NCBI GenBank assembly: GCA_036971475.1
Contig: JBAIZL010000003.1
Coordinates: 51,252,842 to 51,316,841 of the forward strand
Source: Prosapia bicincta
Taxonomy: Eukaryota > Arthropoda > Insecta > Hemiptera > Cercopidae
Direction of reading: 5' to 3'
Length of the DNA stretch: 64,000 nucleotides
Both the position numbers and the translations under genes were made by a program. The notes below the pieces were generated by a model. That model worked only from the letters and a program-made list of their open reading frames with translations. It was not told where the DNA came from and made no database searches. Of this stretch, positions 37,248-47,755 are shown piece after piece (the first letter of the stretch is position 1; each line of letters opens with the position of its first letter).

Positions 37248-37378
37248 TATGAAGTTAATATATTACTATGTAAGTAATTTTATCCACCATTAAGTGCAAT
37301 AATTTTTTTTTTTGCATATAAAATTATTGCACTTAATGGTGGATAAAATTACTTACATAGTAATATATTAACTTCATA
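37248..37378. repeat. Perfect 58-bp inverted repeat between two TA runs
   Basis: Arms 37248-37305 and 37321-37378 are exact reverse complements with a 15-base spacer. The arm text taagtgcaataattt recurs once at about 37537, next to the PLE remnant, so the hairpin appears to be an inverted duplication of PLE-flanking sequence. Confidence 0.95.
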
Positions 37379-37388
37379 TATATATATA

Positions 37389-37454
<66 letters not shown>
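37378..37454. repeat. (TA)n microsatellite
   Basis: Over 35 TA units with one interruption (tactgta) near 37388. Confidence 0.95.
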
Positions 37455-37456
<2 letters not shown>

Positions 37457-37723
37457 CATGTTGTCCATTATTCTTATGTTGCAGTGACTTTATAAAGTTA
37501 TTATTATTAGTTGTAAAAAATTTTTTCCACCACTAAGTGCAATAATTTTACCTTATGTGATGAGGCATCTTCGGTCACTTGACCATTGTCGAATGACTGA
37601 TTAATTTTTCTCTATTTTTCTGGTGTGGATGTTCGGTCCGTGATGTTGGTATTTGTTGACATCATACACAATTCTTCTTGAGCCGTGTGTATAATGTTTT
37701 TGAATAGTATGTCGTCTGCATAC

Positions 37724-38136
37724 TATGTTGTCTGTAGGTTCATTATATTGTTGTGTATGTTTTTATAAATGTGGTATTTTTCTAGTGAGTTTAGTTCTAT
37801 TGGGTTATTATTTATTTCAAGTATGGTTAGGTTATTTTCGTAATTTGTTTTTTCATGTTTATGTGATATTAGGTGTGCTGCAACATTTGATGCTGTTGTA
37901 TTTTTATTTTTGAATGCTCTGTAATGTTCTTCAAGTTTTATTTTAAATGATCTGGTCGTTTTCCCTATGTATAATGCATTGCAGTCGTTACATGTAATTT
38001 CGTAAATTCCTGATAGGTTATGTTTTTCTGTATTTGTTTTGTGATTTGTGTTATTAAGATATTTTATTATTTTGTTGTTTGGTTTGTATGTTTGAGTGTA
38101 GTATTCTTTGTTATATATATTTGTTAATTTTTCAAT
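37724..38136 (-). pseudogene. Penelope-like element GIY-YIG endonuclease remnant
   Basis: This minus-strand frame encodes a 5'-truncated PLE C-terminus. The conceptual protein (167 codons from 38226) has a linker TYKPNNKIIKYL, then GIYEITCNDC (GIY with the C-x2-C pair typical of Penelope nucleases), YIGKTTRSF with the catalytic-type arginine, EEH, a histidine pair in AAHLISHKH, and SLEKYHIYK with the metal-binding-type glutamate. The first ~30 codons do not look PLE-like, so homology probably starts near 38136. In intact PLEs the domain follows a reverse transcriptase and cuts target DNA; no reverse transcriptase is visible upstream here. The domain itself is uninterrupted, so the insertion is not very old. 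Confidence 0.88.
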
Positions 38137-38289
38137 ATAAGAATACAACAAACACTTTATAAAAACATATACAATAAATTTTAAAAAAAAACCTAACCTC
38201 AACACAACACTACAAGCCGAACACAAAAATAATAAAAATTAAAAAAAATCTACCTAAAATATAAGTACACCAATAACAAAATAGAAAAG

Positions 38290-39930
38290 GAGTTTTTGTA
38301 AGACACTATTCAACAATTTATTATTCTACTTTTAAGAAATTTGTTTTTATAGTTACAAAACAAATTAGTATTTTATTGTGCATTAACCACCCTTATCATT
38401 AATAATATGCTTACTTAAAACGATATAATTATATTATGTTTCTTTAAGAAAGAAATTACATGGACATGACAGCAAGATGAGCTGTCTTCTTTAAAAAGAA
38501 AATCTCCTAATCTTAAAAGTTTCAAAGAAGGCTTTCTTTTATAACTTCTGAATAACTCAGTTTACAGAATTATGTATATCTAAATTCGAATTGTTTTCTT
38601 TCTACCAAGTTATGAAAATTTGATTTTATACAAATTAAAATAAACTTTACTATCTCTCTCTTGAAATCTCTTTTTTATTAATGTCGTCTCACTGTACAAA
38701 CTTTGTGGAAGAGTCCCACGCATGAGTATGACAACTCAACATTTGCTCAACTTTATCCATTAAAATGTTTCAACTAATTACGCCCTTATACACCTTTTTT
38801 TCATTAAAACTTTACATTAATTAGTTTGATAATGTCAACTGTATAAGCTGTAGAGTTATTTTTGTGACGTGTTTTACAGCCATTGCATAAGTTCTAATAA
38901 AAGCCTTTATAAATACCGGTTTAAATGTTTTATGCAATATTTCCTGAAGACAAAAATGTATTCAGTTATAATTATTTGCAGCGCGTCCTTTCTAACAGTT
39001 TGAACCTAAATTAACACCAATAATCAAAATCTGAAATGATCTTGCAATGAAAAATGTTATTTTTCTTTACTTATATTTACAACAAGTCATGTAACTTGAA
39101 TCTTCCACAATGGACCTGACTAGCCTCGCTACAAAATATTTTTCCAAGTGATTGTTACAAAGAGGTTAAGAATAAATTGACCTCAATTATAAAAACAGTA
39201 TTTTGTTTCTTTTCTTCTTTTATCTTAAACACAGAGATATTGATATTATGATACAATGATATTGAAATGAAATTTATGTATACAACCAAAAACATAAGAA
39301 CATTAGTTGTCACGAGAGTACTCGACTCGAATAAAAATTTGTAAATAATCTATACCCTCACGTTGACTAATATCACTCCACCGAATGTGATCTAGTGATG
39401 GGAGGAAAAGGTAAAGAAAGCCTCAAGGTTGTGCAGCCCACTGAAACTTAAAAACCCAACACCCCTGGACTACATTAGCACTCCAGTGTATGTATTCCAT
39501 TAATAACAGAATTACATTTTAGAACCATTCATGTAACTCTATTTCCTATGATTACACTAACGAACTCCACCTTCTAATGGACTTCACTCATATTACGGAA
39601 GAACAAATATTTCCAACGCAGAACCTTTTAGTCAAATCATTAGCATGACCTATTTTCAGATCTAGAGTACCAATATTAAGAGTTAGTCTTGGATGTGCAG
39701 CTACGATGTGATCGGCTACATTTTTCTAGACATGTGTTGCAGTATGTATAGAGTGGTATAAATACTAGCTGTACTAAAAATATTGCACAACATAACATAC
39801 TCTTATATTGAAGGTCTACACAGGTGAGGATATGTCTGATAGTAATTTCTATATATGTAAAACAAAAAAAAACAAAAATAAATGAAATTAGAGATAAAGC
39901 GAAGTAAACGCTAAGGCTTAAATTCTTGTA
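38290..39930. other. Intron-like AT-rich DNA, no exon recognised
   Basis: Non-repetitive within the window. I see neither a convincing splice-bounded open frame nor a mobile element. Confidence 0.4.
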
Positions 39931-39941
39931 GAGTATGTTTT

Positions 39942-40127
39942 TAAGTATATTTTTCTGCTTTTACTAACCATACAATATTTTGCGTTGATGAGTTTTGGAA
40001 TGACTGCATTTTCAAAACTTAAATAGTACGTAGAAGAATAATATCCAAGTTTTGAAAATGGAGTCATTCTGAAACGTGTCAACAAAGGAAATTATTGTAA
40101 TGTTAGGAAAAGCACAAAAATATACTC
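39942..40127. mobile_element. Foldback element with hammerhead-like arm (family F)
   Basis: Arms about 39942-40020 and 40047-40127 are imperfect inverted copies. The right arm reads tttgaaaatggagtcattct then gaaacgtgtcaacaaagg, and the left its complement with ttgatgagttttggaatgac. The same text follows at 58949 and 62206, with a shared tail (aaatattccaaacagaaata). Confidence 0.8.
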
Positions 40128-40271
40128 AAATACAAACAAATATTCCAAACAGAAATAAAGATGAGTAAATTAAGAATTTTTTTCAGTGTGCTGAAATAAT
40201 ATCATAAAGTGATATAGCAATGTCGAAGAAAGACATATCTGTGATATTTTGGAATAAGTACACTAGGGATC

Positions 40272-40810
40272 TTATAGCAGGCAAAATTGTATGTAATGTG
40301 TTAATAAATAATTACTGGAAACATTTAGAAATGTAGGCCTGGCAAATAATAACACAAATGGTATATAAAATGCAAACATATTTTGAGGGAAAATATATTT
40401 TACACTGTTCAGAAGGAAAATTTGATATGAATGGAAAATAGAGAAAAAAGATTCAGGTGGAAAAATGACATTAAATAACATTAAACATTAGATTATTTGC
40501 TAAGCCAAGAATAGAGAAATTTAGGGAAAGTGGATTTTTCAACGAATGAGCTGACCTTTGCAAGAAAACTATATTATATGTGATTGTAGATAACATTATA
40601 CAGCTACCAACCTAGATGCTTTAACCTGTCCATTACAACTTCCCAAACAAGTGGGATTTCTATGTTAATATAGTTCTGAATCGAATAATCAAGTTAGTGT
40701 ATACATTTCTTTACTAATTCACTTACATACTCAATTGATACATTTCTTACCAACGAGCATTAACTATTCTAAAATTTGCAGTTTTTGTGTTGCACATATT
40801 GAGGTTTTTC
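40272..40810. other. Spacer, no gene recognised
   Basis: The 69-codon minus frame (40272-40481) is phenylalanine- and leucine-rich without a family motif. No other signal. Confidence 0.35.
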
Positions 40811-40814
40811 TATA

Positions 40815-41314
40815 ATTACACTTTTGGTATAAACTTGGCAAAAAACCACTACTTACTGATATTTTTCAGCTGGCGCGTTTCATACTAGGTCAGTGCATTA
40901 TTCAATGCTCTGAGTCACGGACAAGACTGTTGCTCAGGTGTGTTGTGTTGGTGTAAGTATGTGGTGTGTTGGTGTTTTATGGTGTGTTATTATTCATAGT
41001 TGTTAATTATGTGTTCAAATATAGTATTTGATTGTTAGTGTATTTTGCCGTTTAGAATGTGTTGTGGATAGTATTTGTGGTGTTTGTATATCTTGTAGTT
41101 TTCTGTTGTGTTTAGTTTGTTGCTTTTTTTTATGTAATGTATGATTTTTAGATTGGCGTGTGAGTGTAATGTCTGTATGACTATGGCAAAATTTTATGTG
41201 GGTTGTGTCTTGTTTGACTTTTATGTGTTTGTTGTATTTTGTGGTAAATGCGTCTCCCGAAAAATATCAGTAAGTAGTAGTTTTTTTTGCCAAGTTAATA
41301 CCAAAAGTGTTATT
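40815..41314. mobile_element. Foldback element, ~64-bp terminal inverted arms (family G)
   Basis: Arms 40815-40878 and 41250-41314 are inverted copies (acttggcaaaaaaccactac against gtagtagttttttttgccaa). Inside the left arm ggcgcgtttc is followed by tactaggtcagtgcattatt; its complement has the GAAACGCG motif. A sister copy lies at 58080-58270. The interior is T/G-rich on the plus strand and has no recognised protein. Confidence 0.75.
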
Positions 41315-42114
41315 CTAAAATATTTTATAATCTTTATATTTGTTTTTGTGGTACTGGACGAATGAGCAAAATTGAACAACAAAACATATTGAACCTTTAC
41401 CGCAATTTTATAGTAAATAAGATTGTGTTCATATACTGTTGTGTTGTTGGCATTAAGTAATATACCAATATTTGTTGTAATATTGTTAAATATAATTTGA
41501 AAATCAAACATGTGAGAACTAATTCTGACGCCACAAGCCCTAAGCAATCTATTGTAAAATTTGTATCCTTCCACAAAATTCTTCATAACTTTTGAAAGAT
41601 TATAAGTATGTTAGGATCAATGTACTTTGCCTAAAACATACTCAAATCATTGAATTTCTGTAAGAAAATACTATTAATCATATTTAGGAAAATTTTGTAA
41701 TTCAGGTTCACAGAAGCAGGAATGATAATCCAAATCTATCAGTCAACTTTACGCTGATATAAAGCATACCTATACTTCAAGCACTTTTTAAATAGTCAGG
41801 GGTCTATTACCTACTCGTAATAATACTTTACCCTTTCAGGAAAAGGTAATTATAGATTTGGGCTTAAAGAACAAGATTAACTTTTTTCTGTGTGCACCTT
41901 ATTAATTTTCAGTAAAGGATGGATAACTGTCCTTACAAGAATAAGGTAATCCTAATGGGTAAATCCGAACCATATTATCAAGAATTATATTTTTCATGGT
42001 GCTTGGTAAACATTAACCAAAATCCAAAATTTGACCAAGGCTTGTAGGCAAAGATACTAATTGCAAACACCAACTCACAACCTACACTATTTATTTTCAC
42101 AAGCGTTTCATTCA
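41315..42114. other. Spacer, no gene recognised
   Basis: The 121-codon minus frame at 41221-41586 overlaps the foldback end and shows no domain. Nothing else is supported. Confidence 0.35.
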
Positions 42115-42344
42115 ATGCCGTAGCCAGGAGGCACATTTCCCCTATAAACCAATCAATTTTGGCAGAAAAATATTAGTCTATAAAGCAGCGCAAGGTTTTT
42201 CGCAAAACAGCTTCCCGACGACCCAAAAATTGTATAATTTTAAGTGCCAAAATAGCATAAAATATGGTTTCTAGTCATAAAGATTTACAAAATCCCCCCC
42301 CCCCCGTTGTGCCCCGAAAAACACTGTTCTGGCTATGCTACTGG
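42115..42344. mobile_element. DNA transposon remnant with GTAGCCAG-type ends
   Basis: Left ccgtagccaggagg and right ctggctatgctactgg are inverted. The interior shares order and sequence with 55637-55920 (aaccaatcaattttggcaga / agccaattaattttaggaga; gccaaaatagcataaaat / gtcaaaatatcataaaat). Ends of this type are common among hAT-like elements, but I cannot assign the superfamily. A 12-base C run sits at about 42294. Confidence 0.6.
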
Positions 42345-42517
42345 TTTCAAACAAAGTCTTTATCATCATAACTAAAGCTGCAACAGATGTAAACCTCACA
42401 ATATTCAGATTTTGTGTTAAAATACCTACTAACGATGATTGTTTTTTTTTGAAGTTTCTTGATGTAATCATCTTGAATTCACTGATTAAACTAGTGAATT
42501 ACGTAGCTTCGTAAAAG

Positions 42518-42586
42518 GAACGACTGTTTTGAAACGCGTCAGCAAGTAAGCAATTACGTATTCACTTAGTTAAGTAGTTTACAATT
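42518..42586 (+). mobile_element. PLE-type terminal segment with GAAACGCGTC
   Basis: ttttgaaacgcgtcagcaag plus taagcaattacgtattcac matches, in inverted orientation, 47446-47510, which lies just downstream of a PLE C-terminus remnant. It is therefore probably a terminal repeat piece of the same PLE family. Confidence 0.6.
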
Positions 42587-42599
42587 AATTGTGTTTTTT

Positions 42600-43435
42600 T
42601 TTTAAAATGAAATGCATAGACATTATTTATTGAAAGCTTGTGTTTAGTATTATTTAAACATTAACCACGTCAAGACAGCCTAGATTTTTTATGTAGCTAA
42701 TATGTGATCCAAATTTAAAGTGAACACAAAATTGATTTACTCTACATCATTTACAGCTGCTGAAGAAATATATTTTTGTCAACAAAAATTCCTAATGTTA
42801 ATATTGAACTGAGGAACAGATCCAAACAAAATAAAAGCAACATTCAGAATCACTAACAGTTCTGCAGTCAAAATTGTAGGCACATTTCTTCAATTAGCTT
42901 AACCATTTGCACTAATGAACTAATCCTTTTCAATTAATATATTAAACAAATACACTATTAGCTGCTATTTATGTATCCCGTAATGGTACTCTAAGCCTTT
43001 GTGGTAGTAAACTAGCATTTTCAAAGTATTGTTCTCATCAGATGTCATCTGTGCTTCTAAAAGTGCTTGGAAACCTACACAATACCTCAGTCAAGCAGCA
43101 CAAACAGGCTACTCAAAACATTGAATAGTACACAGTTTCCACACCTGTACATACTTTTAGAAAACTTCTCAGAGGTTCAATCTTATAAATTCAAGTGTAG
43201 CAAACTTGAAATAGTTGGATCTGTACTTTTCTTTCAACAAGGACTTTTTAATGTGACGTATTTGATTTCTTTAACCGAACCTTGGTTTCTTTTCAATTCA
43301 TTTTGATGTATTAGATTTCTTAAAGCGACACTTGGTTTCCTTTTAATTCAAAATTCAATCGTTTGCTCTTAAAATATTTTAAAGGGTTTTAAAGTGAGAT
43401 TATTAACTCTTGAATATTGTAGTCCATTATGTTTG
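42600..43435. other. Intron-like spacer, no exon recognised
   Basis: No repeats shared elsewhere. The 79-codon frame 43067-43306 has no motif. Confidence 0.35.
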
Positions 43436-43438
43436 GTG

Positions 43439-43504
43439 AATCTTAATTAATCACTTTAACATTTGTTTATGACTATCCGAATGTTAAAGTGATTAATTAA
43501 GATT
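43439..43504. repeat. Perfect 25-bp inverted repeat (hairpin family H)
   Basis: Arms 43439-43463 and 43480-43504 are exact reverse complements with a 16-base spacer. It shares its left flank (gtagtccattatgtttggtg) and arm text with the hairpins at 9465 and 45573. Confidence 0.9.
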
Positions 43505-44560
43505 ATCAAATTATTATTTAACCTAACAAAAAATGTAAATGTCCAATATAGCAAATTTTTGTTAATCCTAATCAATTCTAACCTATATTGTAATGCAGTA
43601 AAACAATATACATGTAGGGTATATGTCAAATGAGTAATATAATCAAGTCTACAATTATGTATTTATGTATGCCAATTTGTTGGTGTTCAATGTTGATCCT
43701 GGAATAATATCAAACCTACAACAGCTGGTTGTTCCCAACTGATTCTTCATCCTTTCTACAATTACAATTTTGTTGAAAGAAAAACAAACAAACTTGATTA
43801 AATGGAGTGTTTAATTACATATAGAAAAATATTTCTAATACAATAAAATCTTTGAAATAATTATTCACATTTTCATCTTGTAATATTTATTTATTAATAA
43901 CTGAAACCTAACTTTTTTTACATAGTTTTATTTTAACTATGCTGTATGAAATGTATTAAAAATTCTAAATACTATTAATGTCCTTCAATAATACCAACGA
44001 AAAATACTAAAGTTTTAAAATAAAATAAAGGAAAATAAAAACAAATCAAGAGTATATTAGAGCTCTCCTTTCTCAAGTTGCATTATTCTACTGAATTAGA
44101 GTCTCCCTGTTTCTGCTCTCTTCAAATTAATGATGAAATGTAGGGACAGTCGTCTGGTATGGGACAAATCATGATTAACCAGCATACGACTAACGGCAGC
44201 ACCTGTCATGAAATCAGATTGTTTCTTAAAGGAAAACGGAGCAGTTGTCACCATATGGGATGATTTCGCTGTGTCGTTTAGTTGTACGGTCAAGTTTTGT
44301 TGTTTATTCGTGTTTGTTACAGTACAAAGTTAGGTTTGGAGATTATAACCTCTGCAAATGTAAGTATTCATATCTATATTTTGTTTACCATCATAAACTC
44401 ACTATATTCCTCTATAGGATATAGGTTAAATGAATTCCTACACAAACTATTAACTTCTCTATAGTTGAATCCATGTCAATTGCCATATGGATGGTATCGG
44501 ACAAAGTACTTTTGGGTGGTATTAGACAAAGGAATCTGAAAATATTTAGTTAAAACTCAA
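43505..44560. other. Spacer, no gene recognised
   Basis: No supported coding region; short frames at 44096-44293 and 44282-44464 lack motifs. Confidence 0.35.
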
Positions 44561-44580
44561 ATCAAAGAATTTTTTTCCAG

Positions 44581-44957
44581 AGAGAAATAGGAAAAATAAG
44601 AGGGAAATTGAGTGAAGAATGTATTAAGAGAGCAATAGAACAAGTTTTAAGTAAAATAATGACATTAAGGGAAGCTAGTGAAAAATACAAGTGTTCCAAG
44701 AAGCTCATTAGGGGACAGACTCAGAGCTATATCTAACGCGAAGTTTTGAAACGCTCAGTGGAAATTAAGTTAAGTACAAATTTAAGAAGGCTTTAAACAT
44801 TAATTACGAAACTAGTCCAAACAAGGCTAACAATGTCACTCACTGCATCATTTGCGGCGAGAGTTTTGATGAAGATTGAATACAGTGTCGAGTGCACAAG
44901 GACTGGGCTCATAGCAATCATACCGACTTAGAAGGAAGTAGTCTTCTTTATCACTAG
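44581..44957 (+). pseudogene. pogo/Tigger-like transposase relic (psq HTH and C-terminal zinc finger)
   Basis: 44581-44733 is a 51-codon frame ending at TAA (44734). It contains RGKLSEECIKRAIEQVLS and MTLREASEKYKCSKK, the pipsqueak-type helix-turn-helix at the N-terminus of many insect pogo-like transposases and related domesticated proteins. After a gap without an open frame, 44820-44954 encodes HCIICGESFDED, a TGA at codon 20 where tryptophan is usual, then QCRVHKDWAHSNH. This C-x2-C ... C ... H-x2-W-x-H pattern is the PHD-like finger found at the C-terminus of such proteins. The DDE catalytic core between them is missing. The relic is dead: internal stops and a large deletion. An acceptor-like tttttttccag precedes the first part. 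Confidence 0.8.
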
Positions 44958-45276
44958 TGGGATGTTTCTACAAAAAAATAATAAGATGGGAAGAGATTAC
45001 GAGTTTTTAATGAACATCCTAACTTGAAATGTATTATTATTTTTCTGTCACAAAAACATAACTAAAACTTGAAAAATAACAAAAATGAGGTTTTACACTT
45101 GATTTTTCAAAAACATTCATTTTGTATGAATATTTTATGGATGAATATATAATTAAAATAAATTAAAATATTCAGCACAACATGACTGTCCGGCAACATA
45201 CTCCATAATTTGTAATACAAAATATGCAAAGTTTTTCAAATTTGCAAAAAATAAAGATCTCTTTCATATATGTGCC

Positions 45277-45518
45277 GATCTTCATCAGGCCTTCTGCCTG
45301 GAGATGTTGGGTCGAGCGGTGACGGTTTTAAAGGTAGGTTTTCGATAATATCAAAGAGTATGTGTGATTTGTATTGTGTTTGTTTGTTTAATATGTTTGT
45401 ACTTTGTGTTATACAATACAATAGAAATCACACGTACTCTTTGATACTATTGAAAACCTACCTTTAAAACCGCCACCGCTTGACCCAACATCTCCAAGCA
45501 GAAGACACTGATAAGATC
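45277..45518. mobile_element. Foldback element with 94-bp arms and hammerhead-like flank
   Basis: Arms 45277-45370 and 45425-45518 are inverted copies (cttctgcctggagatgttgg against ccaacatctccaagcagaag). Just outside, the right side reads ctgataagatcggcaacagc then aatcgaaaacg, and the complement of the left side reads cctgatgaagatcggcacat. This CTGATGAAGATCGGC layout is close to a hammerhead core. No protein is encoded. Confidence 0.75.
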
Positions 45519-45572
45519 GGCAACAGCAATCGAAAACGTTCTGCCTCAGTAAGTTTTAATAAATTTACTATA

Positions 45573-45650
45573 TTCAAAGTTCGGATAGTCATAAACTATT
45601 GTTTAAGTGATTAATAAGATTTACCAAACTTAATGGACTACAAAATTCAA
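45573..45650 (-). repeat. Single arm of hairpin family H
   Basis: The complement reads cttgaattttgtagtccatt, aagtttggtaaatcttatta and atcacttaaacaatagttta in order, matching the flank and one arm of 9465-9578. Confidence 0.8.
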
Positions 45651-47445
45651 GAAAACTATTTAATTGTACTTGGGTAAAGGTATAAAGGTTAGAATGGCAA
45701 ATAAGTCAATTATTCTAAGTTCATAAATAAAACGTTATATGGAAAAAGCTAAGGTGGCCGATACCACCCGACCTTTCCCTATCACCTAATGTTTTATTTG
45801 AAGCTTGTAATTACAATAAGCCCATATCCTGCTCTTATGTGAAAGTGAGTCATTGAAAAATATGAAGGTTTGTCTTCTTCACCATTCCTAGAATGTTCAA
45901 GTCAAATTGAATGAGTAACAGTCTTACATACATACTACCAATTCTTTTGTTGATAGGTTTACTATCACTGAACGTTTCTTTTTTTTAGCCACTGAAACAT
46001 TTCTTTTTTTTAGCCCCTGAAATTACAGCAATTCTGTAAATTTCACTAAAAAAGACACCTCAACAGTTATGATGCGAGCGGTCTTTTGACTTTAATAGAC
46101 AGCATATGATGCTTCTCGACCAGTACCACACTGCTGAATAAACTACGGAGAATTATCTATATCAAACAAACCTCCTGCCTATACAAACCAACCTCAAACT
46201 CTTAGCTGCACAAACCAGACGACTACGGTTTTTCATTTTCACCATTTTTCTATTATTACCAAACCTTCGTCCGTTTTAAAAACTAACGAATTTGAAAAAG
46301 CATATGTACCCATTTTCAAACACGTCGCATCAGAATAGTATTATAAACTAACCTGTCGAGGCATTGTGGACAAGTGGAAAGAATTGCCTTTTCAAACAAA
46401 AATAATTTAGGTTTATGGGAATAGTGTTAGTCGAATCAACTACAAATAGTAATGCAGAGTTAAGGGCTATGGGTATTATGTTGTTTACTTAGAACATAAT
46501 GTGAAATACTAAGTTAATACACCTATGTCAAATAATGTAGCTAGCCTCCACTTCCCATGTGAGAAAATGTATATGTTTTAAGTATTACCTTAAATAAAAT
46601 TATTCTCAAAATATTTTAAAAACTGGTTGGACATTACACAAAGTAGTAAGTATTTCAATAATTATTAATTTTGATAGTGTTCTCATGGTTAAAAAAACGA
46701 TTAACCGTGTTAAATTAAATATGTTTTTAAAAAAATTGATCCTCGGCTTTTAATAATTTAATGTTAAAAGGCTAAATGTTGGTCACATAACACTAATTTA
46801 TCTGTGTCTAATTATTGCTTAAAAGGTTTTAATTAATTAATCAGTTGACTTGCACAAAATTAACCAATTTTTTCTATAAGAACATTGTGATGTAACATTG
46901 CGATTATTCTGTTGTAAGGTTTACAACTAAATTTTGCTATTTTCCTAGAGAATCTTAAAGGTAGGCCTTATAAATTATGCAAAGGTAGGGCGACCCTTCA
47001 TCGCCCTTATGCATGTTAAATCAGGTTTGAGTTCTTTCACTCAATTAACTTTTACATATCTTAAGATGGGCTATGAAGTGAATAAATGATAAGTTGTTTC
47101 TTTTTGAGAATGTTCAAATTGATAACTACCATATTTTTAAACACAATCATGAATATTTACAGCGTATTTGTTATGCAGAATATGAATGGCTTCTACAACA
47201 AATAAATCTGATTAAATTTATTATATTTGTAGGCTGAACATTTGGAAAATATCAAGTAACAAATAAATCTTATAAGATGTTTATGGAGAAGGCATTTAAA
47301 CGTGGTATAACATATACTATAGCAGGTTGGAAAATAAGGGCATTATTTAAATTGTCTCTCAAAATATAGAATTATTCATTATTTCTTTTTCTCAACTTTT
47401 TAAAAATGAAAACCTTGAAACACAAACATTTAGTGAAACTAATTT
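45651..47445. other. Intron-like AT-rich DNA, no exon recognised
   Basis: Contains a ~25-base direct duplication (tttcttttttttagcc) at 45975-46015. No open frame or splice-bounded exon could be supported. Confidence 0.4.
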
Positions 47446-47510
47446 TAAACTACTTAACTAAGTGAATATGTAATTGGTTACTTGCTGATGCATTTCAAAA
47501 CTATTGTTCC
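47446..47510 (-). mobile_element. PLE-type terminal segment (inverted partner of 42518)
   Basis: The complement reads gttttgaaatgcatcagcaa then gtaaccaattacatattcac, matching 42518-42586. It lies 66 bases past the stop codon of the PLE C-terminus remnant on the same strand, as expected for a PLE 3' terminal region. The GAAACGCGTC motif has decayed to GAAATGCATC. Confidence 0.65.
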
Positions 47511-47575
47511 TTTTTCCAAGCTAACCTTCTACTAGTGGCTTTTGGCTCTTTACAAATGGTATGACAGGGTTGGAT

Positions 47576-47755
47576 TTATGACATTAGGTGGGGTGTCTGC
47601 TCTTGTGTGATGTATTTGAAAAGACTATTGGCTCCAAAGTGTGTGTGGTCATTAAGTATATTTTCCCTGTCTGTTGCATAGCCTTTGTAGATTTTATATT
47701 TTTCTAAGGTTGTTAGTTTTTTACTCTGTTTTAATGAGTGTAGAATATTTAAATT
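47576..47755 (-). pseudogene. Penelope-like element C-terminus remnant
   Basis: A 59-codon open stretch on the minus strand ends at TAA (47576-47578). It reads LNILHSLKQSKKLTTLEKYK, then IYKGYATDRENILNDHTHF and a LFKYI-containing end. This parallels the last segment of the other PLE remnant (LTILEI ... NSLEKYHIYK): the glutamate-bearing LEKYxIYK motif is the final motif of the GIY-YIG fold in Penelope elements, followed by an HFxxNSLF-like tail. The GIY, YIG and reverse transcriptase parts are absent, so it is a short 5'-truncated fragment. The open frame suggests modest age. Confidence 0.75.

Larger units (their letters stand above)
34960..37250 (+). repeat. ~544-bp tandem repeat, about 2.7 units, with nested 46-bp array
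   Basis: gaaaacaaacaaa marks fall at 35751, 36296 and 36839 (545 and 543 apart). Each unit holds a (GA)n/(GT)n/(TA)n tract, a phrase catgttgtccattattctta also found at 37455, and one or two copies of the 46-bp element. The frames at 36024 and 36531 are the same repeat translated twice. Confidence 0.93.

Noticed and set aside
41221..41586. 121-codon minus-strand frame
   Set aside because: It overlaps the right arm of foldback family G and shows no nuclease or reverse transcriptase motif.
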